From: Cephalotus follicularis
Taxonomy: Eukaryota > Streptophyta > Magnoliopsida > Oxalidales > Cephalotaceae
Assembly (NCBI GenBank): GCA_001972305.1
Contig: BDDD01001647.1
Location: 126,936-190,935 of the forward strand
Direction: 5' to 3'
DNA: 64,000 nt
The notes under the pieces were generated by a model. It was not told the DNA's origin and did no database searches. It worked only from the letters and a program-made list of their open reading frames with translations. Positions 1 to 16,499 of this stretch are shown in pieces (position 1 is the first letter of the stretch; each line of letters begins with the position of its first letter). The translations under genes were made by a program, and so were the position numbers.

Positions 1-600
1 GTTTATTGAGGTGATATTCAAAACATAAATTGTAACCTAAGAAAAATTGTGAAATTATAACATTGACTTTTATAATTAGTCATTATTTTATAATTTTGAA
101 TTTCATGTTTTGTCAGTATTGTTAACGATTATATCAACATTATTATTATTTGTCAGTTTGAATATTGGCTGACACAAATCTATAAATCGAGACATATAAA
201 AATATATAAAATATTTTAAGTTAGAGATATCTATAATTTTATATATTAACCTCAAAAAAACAAAAAAAAAACTAATACGCGAAATTGAAATTTTATCTAA
301 GTTTTCATTGAAATGAATCAAAAAAATCCTTATTTAGTGTTTCCACGTTATCACGTATTTTTTAATTTGATGCATAATATTTTTTTTAACCGTAACCTAT
401 AGCTGAGTCAATTTGGTAAAATCTCATAAGGGTATAATTTTAAGATAAATTGAAAAAATCTCAATTTAGGGAGTCTACCAAAACTGCAATTTAAAAGAAT
501 TATAAAAATTACTTTCAAAATATAAAATTATGATAAAAAAAAATATTTACAAATTATGTGTACTGTCAGTCAGTTTGATTAATGATGAAGAGACATTTCT
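1..600. other. AT-rich intergenic stretch upstream of FTSHi2
   Basis: No coding region or recognisable repeat can be supported here. The sequence is very AT-rich with homopolymer runs. The last part, after about position 560, becomes more mixed and pyrimidine-rich and probably contains the promoter and 5' leader of the FTSHi2 gene that starts at 765. Confidence 0.6.
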
Positions 601-693
601 TCGGCCTGAGCAAAACAGTAACAGCTCACTCCCTGCTTCAATTTCGATTCTATCAAACGACAACACTCTCAACTCTCCGACTCTCATTTCAGA

Positions 694-699
694 ATGTAA
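694..699 (+). promoter_or_regulatory. start-stop upstream ORF in the FTSHi2 leader
   Basis: The sequence ATGTAA at 694-699 is an ATG directly followed by a stop, 66 bases before the main ATG at 765. If the transcript begins upstream of it, this would be a minimal start-stop uORF, a type known to hold ribosomes. The same bases resemble a splice donor (gtaagt at 696), but no AG lies between there and the main ATG, so a leader intron ending before the ATG is not possible. The transcript start is not known. Confidence 0.35.
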
Positions 700-764
700 G
701 TAGATCTCTCTTTCACTCTCTTGAATTATCTTTCAACTTCTGCTTAAACTTTCTTTAAATTTTC

Positions 765-5842
<5,078 letters not shown>

Positions 5843-7234
5843 ACAAGGTGCCAAGAAAACCATTTGTGAAGAACTTGATCGTTGTTTCGGCCTCTTGGGG
5901 AGCAACGCAGGAGTCGAAATTTTGATAGCCCATGAAGCAGCACACAATTTTTAAGTGGTCATTGCTAACAATTGAATATTTGTGTACTTGTTCGTATTTT
6001 TTCGATAATGGCGGTACACAGCACCAATGAGGTACTTTGCAGAAACCATCTAATGAGGGCAAGCCATGATTGCTACTGAGGTACATTTTCAATGCAGATC
6101 CATGATAGATTTGTGATTTTTAGTCCCTTTTATAGGTTACAATGTTTGCTTTCCCTTGGTATATGGGACAAGTTTCTTGAATGGACTTATTTTGTGATTT
6201 TTCTCTATGTAATTTTATAATGATTGAAATGACAATATTAAACGTTTTTTTTATAAATATTACATAAAAAAGAAAGAAAAAGACTAGCAAATTTTTTTTT
6301 AACCGTTGTTACAAACTTATTGCAATTCAGTTCAAGGCCTTCAATTACATCACCGAAACTACGCGAACGTTTTGTGAATGGGCCCCAATATCAGGGCTTC
6401 ATGTAATAATTGGCCCAAACCTAATTCTCTTGTTGGGTCCATTAGATGTCCAGTCCTAGATATCAATGGGCTTTGAGCTACTAATTGGCTTGCCTGTCTG
6501 AGAATTAGACTCGGTTATGGACCGATCAGACAAATTAATGGGCTTTGAATTTGAGCTTAGAGATGCCTGCGTCCCCGACCTTTGTAATACTAATTAGTGT
6601 TACCAACCAGTCGAACTTTTTACGGCCCACCTGAAAATTAGGTTCAGACCGATTGATACATTAAATTTCTTTATGAACAGGCCCAGATTCAATGGGTTTA
6701 AGGGTACTAACGGGTTCGGCCTGAGTCTATGAATCAGAGTTGGTCCATTACATTGGGTCATTAACCATGAGCCCGTTGTTAAATATAAATGGGCTTAACT
6801 TTGAGAAAAAAATAAATTAAAAAAAAAAAAAAGGTCAATGTGGGTCTTTGATTTTATTTTGTATGGTAAACCACCCACTGCTAAAGTAGAAGTATCAATA
6901 AGAGAGTTAAGGTCTAATTTTGCCCTAAAATTAGATTAGTGGCTTTGTTAAACACGTTTATAAACATCTCCTTTGAACAGGTCAGTCTTAATTTCACAGC
7001 ATTACTTGAATGCTAACCCCAACCTCCTCTCACACGTTCTCTCAACCCAGTTTTAACTACCCATAAACGCCATGCACCACGTTTTCGAAGAAAACCGCCA
7101 TGCATGTACAATTTAAACCAAGCTATACCCATTCTCTCTTTTACATGACCATAGCCATAATAAGTAGTCTTCTCACCACTATTGCAACAAATTAGCATTA
7201 CTTTTCGAGGAGAAACGTGAAGAATACAAACAAT
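5843..7234. other. intergenic region with repeated TGGGC motifs
   Basis: This interval holds the 3' end of the FTSHi2 transcript and the upstream region of the ENODL gene. Between about 6370 and 6810 there are many TGGGC/GGCCCA words, including AATGGGCTT near 6463, 6537 and 6787, set in loosely repeated phrases. No coding region can be supported. TGGGCC/T words resemble plant site II promoter elements, but here they more likely reflect a decayed repeat. Confidence 0.45.
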
Positions 7235-8193
7235 ATGGCATCTCTCCTTGGTGTCTTTTTCACTTGTTTTGTGTTTATAGCCACTACAAATGGTTTGGTT
7301 GATGCTGTGAAAGAGTTCAAAGTGGGTGATGAACTGGGTTGGCACCAGCCTAGCCCCAACAACACTATGATGTATACTCAGTGGGCTGCAATGATCAGAT
7401 TTCATGTTGGAGACAGCCTCAGTGAGTAATTGGTTATTAATAATCTACTTATATATATATATATATATCACTTCACTTCATTTTAGTTTTATTTGGTTAA
7501 TTAATGTGTCATGTACCAGCATCCTTGTGATATTTAGTAATTAAATACTCATTCCATCCCATTATGTCAGTCCTTTTTAAACTATTCATCGTGTCAAGGC
7601 AGACGGTTTGTTTTCGAAGGAAATCAAAAAGATTCGACGAAAACCGGGCACCTTTTATTTTTGTTCCAAAATATTTCTCCATAATCACGTAATTTAAAAA
7701 GTTTTTTTGTCTAAGGACTATCAATGTGGGACGGAGAGAGTAGTATGTAATTTTATGAGGAGCCATTTTAATTGGTGATTTTTATTTCTGATATTTTCAT
7801 TTTTTTTTTTCTTGTTGGTCTTAACTTCATTGTGCAGCTTTTGAGTACCAGAATGATTCGGTTCTTGTAGTGGACAAATTTGACTACTACCACTGCAACA
7901 CAAGCGAGCCCATCACTGCCTTCAACGATGGCAAGACTGTTATCAAGCTTGATAGGCCTGGATCCTTCTACTTCATTAGTGGGGTCCCTGATCATTGCAA
8001 GAATGGCCAGAGATTGTTCATCGACGTGATGGGTCTGCACCCGGACCCTCAGTCTCCACCATGGGCTGCATTTCCACCTTTCATTGCACCCGCACCAGCA
8101 CCAAGTTCTGCACTACTAGTGTCAGTCACATTTAGTTCAATGGTTATGCCTCTTATTGCCTTGTTTGTAACCTTGTTTAGGTGTGCTTCATAA
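7235..8193 (+). CDS. early nodulin-like (phytocyanin) protein, probably GPI-anchored
   Basis: Two exons, 7235-7421 and 7838-8193, give 180 residues. The start is the ATG at 7235; an in-frame GTG at 7217 is not used. The order is a signal peptide (about 1-24), a plastocyanin-like domain containing KVGDELGW, the copper-site region YYHCNTSEP and GVPDHCKNGQ, a short proline/alanine-rich linker, and a hydrophobic C-terminus typical of a GPI-attachment signal. The first His copper ligand of true phytocyanins is absent (the segment reads YQNDSVLVV), although the Cys and second His positions are kept. This loss is usual in early nodulin-like proteins, which probably do not bind copper and act at the plasma membrane or cell wall. 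No partner can be read from the sequence. A Stowaway element sits in the intron. Confidence 0.9.
7449..7468 (+). repeat. (TA)n microsatellite in the ENODL intron
   Basis: An uninterrupted TA dinucleotide run lies just inside the only intron of the ENODL gene, close to the splice donor at 7422. Confidence 0.85.
7548..7740. mobile_element. Stowaway-type MITE (Tc1/mariner), 193 bp
   Basis: The left end reads CTCATTCCATCCCATTATG and the reverse complement of the right end reads CTCTCTCCGTCCCACATTG, forming an imperfect terminal inverted repeat of about 25 bp. The element is flanked by TA on both sides (7546-7547 and 7741-7742). The TIR core (TCCRTCCCA) and the TA target site fit plant Stowaway elements. 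It lies entirely within the ENODL intron (7422-7837) and carries no gene. Confidence 0.85.
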
Positions 8194-8763
8194 TTTATGT
8201 TTCTTTTGTTATAATGTCCTTCTTGTGTCAGATTCTGGCTCTAGGAATCTTTGTGTCTGATCATTCGTGTTTGAATTATTCTTAACAGATTGAACATTTG
8301 TTGGTTTTAATGCTAGGATTGATGTTTGTTTAATTGTTTTGAGGGAATGTTATACCTAATGCTTGTTATATCAGCATTTTTACTATCTTAGATTGGACCA
8401 TTAATTTTTTTTTTTTTTTTGGTGAGCCAAATTTATCCGAGGTCGACATGACTAATGATGGGATTTTGCTTAAGACTCAAGAAATAACTAATTGAAAATA
8501 AATTTGACAAACTTGCAAACAATAGCATGCAAAATCAGGTTGAGATTCAACAGCTATTTTTAAGTGAAAGATAATGCACGAGACATAAATGAAAAGAAAT
8601 ATACAAACGGGGAAGCGAGGGACATCACATGTTCAATTTTTAGACCAAGTCAACCTGCTTCAAATATTGGCATGTCTAAAGTGAGCAAAACCCAATCTCA
8701 CGGTATTCAATCAATCCAAATACAAATTTTATAGACTTTTTGCTAATTATGATTAGGAAGGGC
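8194..8763. other. convergent intergenic gap between ENODL and CHX
   Basis: This is the shared 3' flank of two convergent genes. It is AT-rich with one T run near 8406-8420. I see no further gene or clear repeat. Confidence 0.6.
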
Positions 8764-11279
8764 TTAAGAGGATGTCTGTTGTTGCTGCACTACCACGACA
8801 GAACAACTCGCATCCAAATCTGATGATGCAAAAAGGTCTCCAATAATTCCAAGTTCAGGGTATTCACACCATTCTTTGAGACCTGATGTTTGTGGAGATT
8901 CTTCATTGTATCGTCTCCCGACTATAAAAAGGTCGAATTCATGCACCATTGATCGTACAACCAATGCTGTTTCGGGTCCATCCTTTACACTCTGCTCTGT
9001 ATATTTTATAAATGCATTATACTTCACATCCATTAATACCTCAGAATCAAGCATTTTAACCCAATCTGTGCAACCTTCATCGCTGGGGGAAATTAAGCGA
9101 ATCACGCTTAGTTTAATCCTGGTGTCTTGCGCCATACGTTTGGCATAAGTCAATGCCTCTCGGTCATCGTTACCTCCCAGGAAGATGACCGCAACGTTAT
9201 ACAATGCCCCTGATGATACTACAGTTGATATGTGGTGCCTTTTATTACCGCGATCAATGAGGATCCCTACGGAGCAAGGTGCCCTTTCAAGGACCATGCA
9301 GTTTAGAGTCCTTATGGAATGGTCTTCTGATTCAATTGAACCATCAATGTACCATCTACAATGAAACGGGAGAATTATGAGGGATGCCAATTTGTCCAGT
9401 GCCAGAGTGCATATATCCTCGTGCATTAGACTGGGTGGAGAGATTGCTGTGAAGGCATTTACCGATATTGCTCCCCAATTGTTTGCCTCAAACTTGGTGA
9501 AAGATAGGATGACATTTTCGGAGTAAGAGTAGTTACAAATGCCATTCTTTCGTCTTTCGTGTGAAATAAAGACTGGGGCAGCTTGACCACTAAGCCTGAT
9601 GAGGTGAAGGACATTAACTCCAATGGGGCTCTCTCCAGTTGGACACGAGGCTTCAAGAAGGTTGATTACTGAGGAGACGTTATTCGGTACATGAATGCAA
9701 GCAAGTATTTGCAGCTCAGATTTGGGCTGGCGATGCATGATGTTCCTTTTCTCGTAGCCTGCATATTTCCTTGAAGGATCATAAAGCCATTTCACGAGAA
9801 TTGGCACAATGGTTGCCATGAAAATGACAGTAATTGCTATCAAAGATAGCATATCCTGACTTATAAGCTGCATTTCAATAAGCAAAATAACACACAGAAA
9901 AATCTTTAATCAGCTTCCGAGGTAAAATGAGAAGGAAGATTGTTAAAAATGTACTATGAAGGAGGGATGTCGATTAGGTACCCGATTGTCACTCAAGAAG
10001 CAAAAGGAGGCCATCTCGACAATGCCTTTAGAGCACATAATAAGTGCAAGTGCACAAGCATCCTTCTTAGGCATCTTACTATACAATAACGGCACCAAAG
10101 ACGCCCCAAATTTGGCTACAAAGGATACAATGATGACCATTGCGTTTTGCATAAACAGTTCTTTAGCGTTGCTGATGCTGAACAAATTGGTCCGCATAGC
10201 ACAAGTTGCAACAAAGAGTGGCAATAGGACACCTGAGACCATGCAATCAAACTTATCCGCCAACACAGATCCCAATGGTGGGCCAACTGGGACTGCCAAA
10301 CCAAGAATGTAAGGCCCCAGAAGAACAAATTGATGAAACCATCTAGCAAGTGACACAGACAACAAGAATGCACAAATGACTGCATAAACATATATGTCAT
10401 TGACAGCCCTTCCTTCAGGTGTGTTCCTTACCACCCAAGACATTGCTGGACGGAGTACGAAAACCACAATTACCAGAAAAGCTACAATAGCTGCCATATA
10501 TGTAAGAGATTGTTCCCAAGAGAAATCAACAACAGCTCTCACCAAAATGCTACCATTGACAAGAACCATGCCCGAAAGGTCACTAATTATTGCCGCTGAC
10601 TGTCCCAACCGGCCAAGTTCCGAATTCAGGATTCCCATCTCACTGAGAAGCCAATTTATGACTGGAAAAGAAGTGACTGCACATGTCAATGCAACAGTAA
10701 AGAAACTTGTGATTTGATCATGTCGGTTTACGATGAGGGTCTTTATGGCTGCAAGGCCACATAGTAGAGGCATAATTAAGGATAGACAAGCAATACAAAA
10801 GGCCTTCATTCCTGCTCTTTTTACCATGCTTGGATCTATCTTGACCCCCATTTGGAACAGAAAGAAAGCATAGCCTATCGTCCCTATCGTACCCAGTACT
10901 TGTACACTTTCCTCGCTTTCCAATCTCATGTCTTGGTGTAGACTATGATGTATCACTAGGCCAGCCTATTTCACACAAATCATCACAATGTGTTATTGCA
11001 ATAGTCAGGTAATCATACCATTAAAAAAGAAACAGAGAGAGCAATGAAGGCACATACAATTATCTGGGAGATGAACAATGGAAATCCGAAGCGCTTGAGT
11101 ACATAATGAGAAGAATGGGTGATAGAAAATATCAATATAAACTGCAATAAAATTCTTGGCATTGAAAAATCCAGCAAATCTTTAGGGTAACTTAAGTATT
11201 CTCCCAAGCCAGGTGAATTAACCTTGGGTGGTAACGAGATGCAAATCTCTTCTTGTGCACTCAACTTATTGTTTGCCAT
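8764..11279 (-). CDS. CHX-family cation/H+ exchanger
   Basis: Three exons on the minus strand, 11279-11058, 10965-9982 and 9867-8764, all with GT-AG borders, encode about 769 residues. Exons 1 and 2 carry the hydrophobic Na+/H+-exchanger domain, including SQIIAGLV across the first junction, the TSFPVINWLLSEMGILNS segment and SAAIISDLSG with the conserved membrane Asp, then ALIMCSKGIVE near the end of exon 2. Exon 3 encodes the soluble tail (two universal-stress-like folds) with GGNDDREAL and VGRRY motifs typical of CHX proteins. Plant CHX proteins sit in plasma or endomembranes and exchange K+ or Na+ for H+; the subgroup is not assigned here. Length and intron positions fit the family and there is no visible damage. 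Confidence 0.92.
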
Positions 11280-14200
11280 ATTTTGGAACTTTTGTTTCCA
11301 ATACTAACAAATCAACAATTACCACCACCCTGCAGCCTGTGGTAAGATTCAAAAGGGACAGAGACAATGATTAAAATAATGGGTTGTTATGGAATATTTG
11401 AATCCATTTCGTTCAACAGGTAAATGGGTTTGTCTTATAATCAATCTGCAGGTAATGCAACAGGAGCAATGGAGGGATATAAGCTGGCACCAGTTTTTTT
11501 TTTCTGTTTTGGCATCTAAACATTGTTGGCTGCTGGTACATTTTGACCCCCTCCAGTCTGTTAATTCTAACAAATTTTCATTTTTCTTCTTTTGAAATAT
11601 TATGTTATCCAACTCATCGTGCCGAATTAAAGAACAACAGTGTCATTTGTTGTTACTCTTCTTTCTTTTTTCTTGTTTTTCCGTATTGGACATTACTACT
11701 GCTTCTCCTTCCGATTTAATGGATAGTTGTTGAAAGGTTTAGACAGTTCGTACGTAGGGCATAACAGCTGACTTTTTTTACCAGTAATTTGTGGTATTGA
11801 ATTTTTAAAATATTATCGGTGATTATTACCACTGATATTTTGAAACTTAAATTAATAGCATTACTCTTTTTAATAACTTTAGCTTGAATTCTCAATATTA
11901 TCATCCAAATAGGATATTTTTTCACAAAGTTGACTGAAAAACAATTTCGTTAAAAAAAGTCATCCAAACGACCATTAAGTAACTCTTTTCACTATTTTTT
12001 ATGAAGTAAAAAACACAGATAAATACTCATTAGGTTTAACGAAGTCAAACCTAAATAAATGGATATAGATCTAAAATTTGTATATCGTTTAAATGAGAAT
12101 ATTTTTTATTCATTACCAGTTAAGCTCGTTACCCGTTAACCAGAACACATTATATGTTTAGTCAATTTCAATTGTATTTAGTTTTTATATTATAATTTTT
12201 TTTTAATATAATACTTTATTTTAGGAGTTTATTTAAAAATTATGATTTAAGCTATATTTATGATTTTATAAGAATTTTTCGTATGACTCGTATAAATAAA
12301 TGGATTGATATTCAAAAACTATAACTCGTATTATACGCGAATACTAAATTACCCAATAGACTTGAAGCCGAACATGTATCCATCCATTAGCTGTTTTTTC
12401 ATTCCTAATTTTTAGAGACATGAATATTTACACTAGGATCTCTTATGAAAACATACATAATAGGACAAGAAAATACAGATTCAATTGTCTACATTTGACG
12501 CTAGAAAAAAACTAATATTAATTTCGTTTTTCTTTTTCAATTATTTAGAATTTTATGAGTGGTGCTTGCTTTCTAATTTGTCACCATCTCTTTCGTAATT
12601 AGAATGAAAGCATACTTTTTCGTTCATTTCTTATTCCATTACCACAAATGGACTAAATAGCTTAGTAGAATCTACGGTGTCGGTACTCTAATAGTCTAAT
12701 TAGCAAAGATCTTATTGGCATAATCAAAATTTAGGAATGTGCAATTTTAGTTAATAAAGCTCATTTGGTTCAAGTTTAGTGGCTGTTTAGAAATGAAAAA
12801 CCTGAAAATAATCTCCATTTTTTCAGTTATTCAATTTTGTGGTCATGAGTCCCATCATTATATATATAATTAATATGTTATTATAAGACTAGAAACTGGA
12901 GATTGAAATAAATCCAAATGCGAAAACTTTCGCTAAAAAATGAAAACAAATATTTTAAAGCTCTGCATTTATTATGTAGAAATTTTAATTTGTTTTGCCA
13001 TAATTCTAACTTATTGGATTCCTCCTTTCATTTTCTGCATAGGTTTTGTTTTAGTTTGGGTCAGTGGACTTGTTCATAGAGTTGGGCTACATTTATTGGT
13101 CCAAAAGTTAACCAGTCTTTATCTTTGTCTTGGAAAGACAAACTCCAATTCAATCACCATTTATTTTATTTTTTTTCAATGTTGTTATATCATACGTTCC
13201 TTTTTTTTTTTCTTTCTTTATAAATATCCGCATGAGCCTATCCATATGAAATTAAATCATCTATTATAATTATTACAGATAAAATTGTTAATCTAATGAC
13301 TATAAATACGTGACATCAGTAAAATTATTGATAATAATTAATGATATAATCTTATGTGTTGTACTCATAGTCATTGAATTTTAATCTGATGACTGAAATA
13401 AAAAATTATTCTACCTGTAACAATTACAAAAGATTTGAATTCCTATCCATATATCATAAGAATGCAGCTTTATATGTTGGCATATTACATATATAGGAGG
13501 CAATATATGACAAAAATCCTGGAGAGTAGAGCTTCAAGCCATCACCCCTTCAATGCGCAAAATTGAAACTTAACGACATAATCTGCGTTTCATGAGGAGA
13601 GTGAAACTGCATTAATGTTTTTCAATGAAATAGTCTTTTCTTCTGTTTTTTGGTTAACCAATGAAGAAGCTAGTCTGTTATTCAGGGAAGGTAGTATGGA
13701 TATTACAATCCCAAGAAGGAATATATCTTATCTTTAGCTGGCTAGTAAATTACTAATGATTAGTTGATAATTATAATTGAAAGATTATAATCCCAAAAAC
13801 TTCAGAATAATCATGTGCTTGGAATTTATTGCTTGTGAAGATTCGAAGATTCGATGTTGTTAACTTGTTATGACTTGAAGGATCTGTGCGGGTTTGATTG
13901 ACAGGTTTTGTGTGCAAAGGTACATAAAGGATATCCAAAATCCCAATTAATTTTAATAGCCTTTTTGGCAATGACTCAAGCTTTAGAATTGGTATCATGT
14001 AAAAAAAAACTAATAAATCCTTCTGGATCTCGATCAATTTGTGTACACATCTTAGATTATAAATCTCAAAATGAATGATTTATCATATTTCAAACATTAA
14101 AAAAATCGGTCTTCACCCTTGTAGTGAACATAAAGAGTCAATCGTTAAGATTTTTAATGCGTAAATAAGATATTGATAATCAGATATTATATGATAATGT

Positions 14201-14470
14201 CTTTGATGACGCATATATCCCTGGATAGGAAACTTTCAAAAAATTAACTTCTATAGAGGCTTGTAAGTTCCTATTTTCTCATAATTGCTATCCCTTAAAT
14301 CCTTTTTTTAAAACAAAAATCTATATACTACACATTAAAATGTTAGATATACATATCTAAAGGCAACTCTCTTAGATGATTAGTTGTTTGATCACATGTG
14401 CTTTGAAAAAAAAAATGAACTTTATAATTTGTTTATAAGTTCTGATATGGAAAAATTCTTGTATATAATA
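11280..14470. other. long AT-rich intergenic region upstream of CHX
   Basis: The first few hundred bases presumably hold the CHX promoter and leader on the minus strand. The remainder is AT-rich, with scattered low-complexity runs and phrases such as gttacccgttaacc near 12130 that look like decayed repeats. No open frame here has exon-like or family-like content. I see no confident element ends. Confidence 0.5.
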
Positions 14471-14479
14471 AAACCGTCA

Positions 14480-14960
14480 CATGTCTTCTATAAAAACGGG
14501 ATAAGTGTTTTTTAGAGTTACAGACAAGTGATCGGGTGATTTGCAATATGAAAAGATAACGCACAACATAATGCTCTGACGTCAAATTGGGGAGATACTC
14601 GACCGTTTACTAGGGATACAATAATTATCTCCGTAAGTCAAGTAAGACAACTATATATAAGCATCACTATAAATATCGTAATCAAATACATTACACAGGT
14701 CGGTCATTTTTAGACTTGAAAGAACCTTAGTACTTTCTTCTTTGTACACTGTCTGACTTAAGTATCGGAGAGTACCCGAGAGTGAAACCTCATCAACCTT
14801 CGACTAATTTGCTATTTGTATGCAGGGAGGATTGTAAAACACTCAGTCCAATACCGTTCTCAGAGCATTCAGTTCGTTTTTCTCTACAAATCAAACATTT
14901 TCACGAAAGAGACTGTTTTAATATTGATTTTAACATTTATAAGTCGTATTTTCATTTTAA
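14480..14960 (+). mobile_element. decayed Ty3/gypsy LTR fragment (Tat-like), fossil
   Basis: The order of a TATA-like segment (cactataaatatcg near 14668), a run resembling the leader of the LTR at 15632, and a phrase with tatcggagagtacccgagag near 14763 parallels the LTRs at 15632-16499 and 35722-36763. It is on the same strand as both. The ends are not defined and it is clearly old and broken. Confidence 0.45.
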
Positions 14961-14979
14961 GAAAAAAAAATAGGACGTA

Positions 14980-15631
14980 TTTTTACTAATTAGTATTTTC
15001 TTGTTCCACCAATATATGCAGTACTAACGTGACATGTAGTATGTGCAAGATTCGTGATTGTTTTGACACTCAAAATCTCCACTACAAACTGGATGCATGC
15101 AAAGTCTTGTTAGTGGTACAAATAAAATTGATAGTGAAACACTCGGTTTAGAGTATTGGTGAGAAGTTTCTGTCAATATACGAGGGTCCTTATCATTGTG
15201 TTATTTTATCCATCTAAAAAGAACTTTTTCCTTCCATATCCAAGAAAAAGATTATGTGATTAACAAATTTATTTATAGAGAAAATTTTAAATTGTTTTCC
15301 TAATTTATATGAGTAATTTGAATAAGAATAACAACGCACGATATGTGAACTTGAGTCGAATACAACACAAAGTTAGTCTAAATGAACTCAAATTTTAACT
15401 CGATTTGAGTTGTTATTATACTTGATTCAATCCGTTAAATAAGATCGAACATAAGATAAACTTGACCGTTAACACAAATTGAAATCTCGATTTGAACCGG
15501 ACATGTCAAATTTAAAAAGTTTCAATTTCATGTAAAAATTTTCAATTTGTTTTAATTTCACACTTGGTATATATATTCGATTTAATTCAAAATATGCATC
15601 ATTATTAAAATTGATGGAGGAAAAATATACT
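14980..15631. other. AT-rich spacer between two LTR remnants
   Basis: No gene or clear element is visible. The sequence contains degenerate phrases such as cgatttgaaccgg near 15490 that recur elsewhere in the window as low-grade repeats. Confidence 0.5.
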
Positions 15632-16499
15632 TGTAAAAGCAAGGACACGTGTCCACAGGAGACTTGACCAACTGTCCATGGAGGATTAAAGGCTTATCAG
15701 CAAGTCATGCCGAGGACCACACTCATGGCAAAGAATGGCCATCTCGGACCAAAAGACAATGTTCATTATTTCTTGTTGACAACACAGTGAGACCATAAGT
15801 CCGAGGACACTCCTCGGACTCAAGGCCAAAAGACCACTTTCACGGCGTGAGGGCCGAGGACTCCCTCGGCCCAAAGTACCTATAAGGCGGAGAACAGGAG
15901 ATACGGTCTCCTGAACACAGAAGCTGAGGACCTCTTCCTCAGCCGAATCATACTTGTTCCATTCTCGGAACCATGGCAGAGACTCACTTTCCTCTGCCGA
16001 CATATCATCCTATAATGGAGGACTTTAACCTTATCTACAGGATAAGGAGATAACCATTACCAGATTCGTTGGGATTTAGGCTTATCCAGTTAAGGAGATA
16101 GAATTTCAATCAACAACTACAAAAGGAAAGCAGCTAAATTATAGGCGGAGATAAGGGAATGTCCGAGATCCTCGACACTTCCTAGGGGATAACGATCATA
16201 TCCATTCACACGCTCATCCAGTTACAATAATCCACTATAAATACAAGTTCAACACACTGAACAAAGGTCAGCAATTTTTACATTACAGAGAGTACATTAT
16301 TCTCATCTACACTGGTCTAACTTGAGCGTCGGAGTGTCCCCGGGAGAACAACCTCCTGGGCCTTCACCATTATTGTTGCTCCTTGTGCAGGTGTCCGAGA
16401 TCAGATTCTTCCTTAAGGCATCAGTGACAAAGCGTTTCTCTTAACAAATCAAAGTCCTCCACGCAGGATACTGTTGAGAGAAGGATTTCTGTATCAACA
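15632..16499 (+). mobile_element. solo LTR-like remnant of a Tat-lineage Ty3/gypsy element, fossil
   Basis: A GC-richer block of about 870 bp begins near TGTAAAAGC and ends near GTATCAACA. It carries a TATA box (cactataaatacaag near 16234), repeated GCCGAGGAC units, and a 3' portion with cttgagcgtcggagtgtcc that matches the LTR at 35722-36763 in the same orientation. No primer-binding site, gag or pol follows it, so it is best read as a solo LTR or LTR fragment. A convincing target-site duplication was not found, so the exact ends are uncertain. Confidence 0.7.

Noticed and set aside
694-764. An intron in the FTSHi2 leader starting at gtaagt 696
   Set aside because: No AG acceptor exists between this donor-like site and the main ATG.
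7217-7234. Upstream in-frame GTG as a start for ENODL
   Set aside because: Plant nuclear genes start at ATG; the ATG at 7235 gives a proper signal peptide.
15686-16003. Minus-strand 105-codon frame in the LTR remnant
   Set aside because: It is a chance frame in the GC-richer, GCCGAGG-bearing part of the LTR.
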